This document shows positions 13,772 through 13,862 of a stretch of 13,862 bases of DNA, in pieces. The notes beneath the pieces are model-generated. The model was given only the letters and a program-made list of their open reading frames with translations. It did no database searches and was not told the origin of the DNA. The number at the start of each line of letters is the position of its first letter. The first letter of the stretch is position 1. Origin of the DNA: Thermococcaceae archaeon (GTDB lineage: Archaea; Methanobacteriota_B; Thermococci; Thermococcales; Thermococcaceae); contig JALSON010000120.1 in NCBI GenBank assembly GCA_026986455.1, positions 1 through 13,862 of the forward strand. Reading direction: 5' to 3'. The translations under genes and the position numbers were made by a program.

Positions 13772-13862
13772 CACTCATCACCCCCGAGGAACTCAACCAC
13801 ATTCTTGGCTATCTCCCTGAAGAGCCCCGCCTCGGGATAGTTCGTCAGAACTATAGGCTTAC
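13771..13862 (-). CDS. Probable paired MinD-family ATPase, C-terminal end only (partial)
   Basis: The minus strand at the window edge carries 29 codons and a TGA (13773-13771) reading KPIVLTNYPEAGLFREIAKN, then VVEFLGGDE. A conserved 'P.v.. ..P....f..ia..vve' ending is typical of MinD/ferredoxin ATPases, and the gene is coupled to one through TGATG, so a partner ATPase of the same family is the best guess. The catalytic part is outside the window. Confidence 0.6.
   Translation of the reverse strand, partial: KPIVLTNYPEAGLFREIAKNVVEFLGGDE

Noticed and set aside
1..13862. CRISPR array, tRNA or rRNA genes
   Set aside because: No regularly spaced repeats, no cloverleaf-like segment with a T-arm signature and no rRNA-like stretch were seen on either strand.

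Overview
The window looks like a chromosomal segment of a hyperthermophilic archaeon of the order Thermococcales (Thermococcus/Pyrococcus/Palaeococcus type). The grounds are: purine-rich Shine-Dalgarno sites (GGAGG, GGTGA) with frequent GTG/TTG starts; T-rich terminators and archaeal TATA boxes; a short archaeal adenylosuccinate synthetase; prefoldin alpha; MinD-type ATPases with an inserted ferredoxin domain; and a secreted GH57 enzyme ending in a CGP-CTERM-like tail, a sorting signal I know from Thermococcaceae. The assignment rests on reading the proteins, not on a search.

Layout, left to right. (1) 1-71: last codons of a biotin/lipoyl-type carrier protein. (2) 208-1905: CstA-family transporter. 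(3) 1945-4472: a tight five-gene unit of unknown purpose, made of two paralogous small proteins (the first frameshifted), an ArsA/Get3-family ATPase, a DUF59/MIP18-like protein and a membrane-anchored protein with a cytoplasmic domain. None of the five products contains a cysteine, so the ATPase lacks the Get3 zinc motif and the DUF59 protein lacks the usual reactive Cys. This is the best candidate here for an undescribed system. (4) 4523-7265: an in-frame VapB/VapC fusion relic, a monoacylglycerol-lipase-like hydrolase, a two-TM protein of unknown function and a HEFGH metalloprotease, closely packed. (5) 9683-7260 (minus): secreted GH57 glycoside hydrolase, meeting the protease gene tail to tail on a shared TCATGA. 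(6) 10883-9864 (minus): purA. (7) 11075-12004: GalE-like sugar-nucleotide epimerase. (8) 12005-12264 (minus): 3' relic of an IS200/IS605-family tnpB with its right end, dense in hairpins and possibly still specifying an omega-RNA-like transcript. (9) 12806-12363 (minus): prefoldin alpha. (10) 13771-12884 (minus): MinD-ferredoxin ATPase, translationally coupled to an upstream gene that runs off the window edge and looks like its partner ATPase.

No tRNA, rRNA, CRISPR array or prophage was seen. The three longer non-coding stretches (9708-9863, 10884-11074, 12005-12362) are described under promoters, terminators and the tnpB relic.
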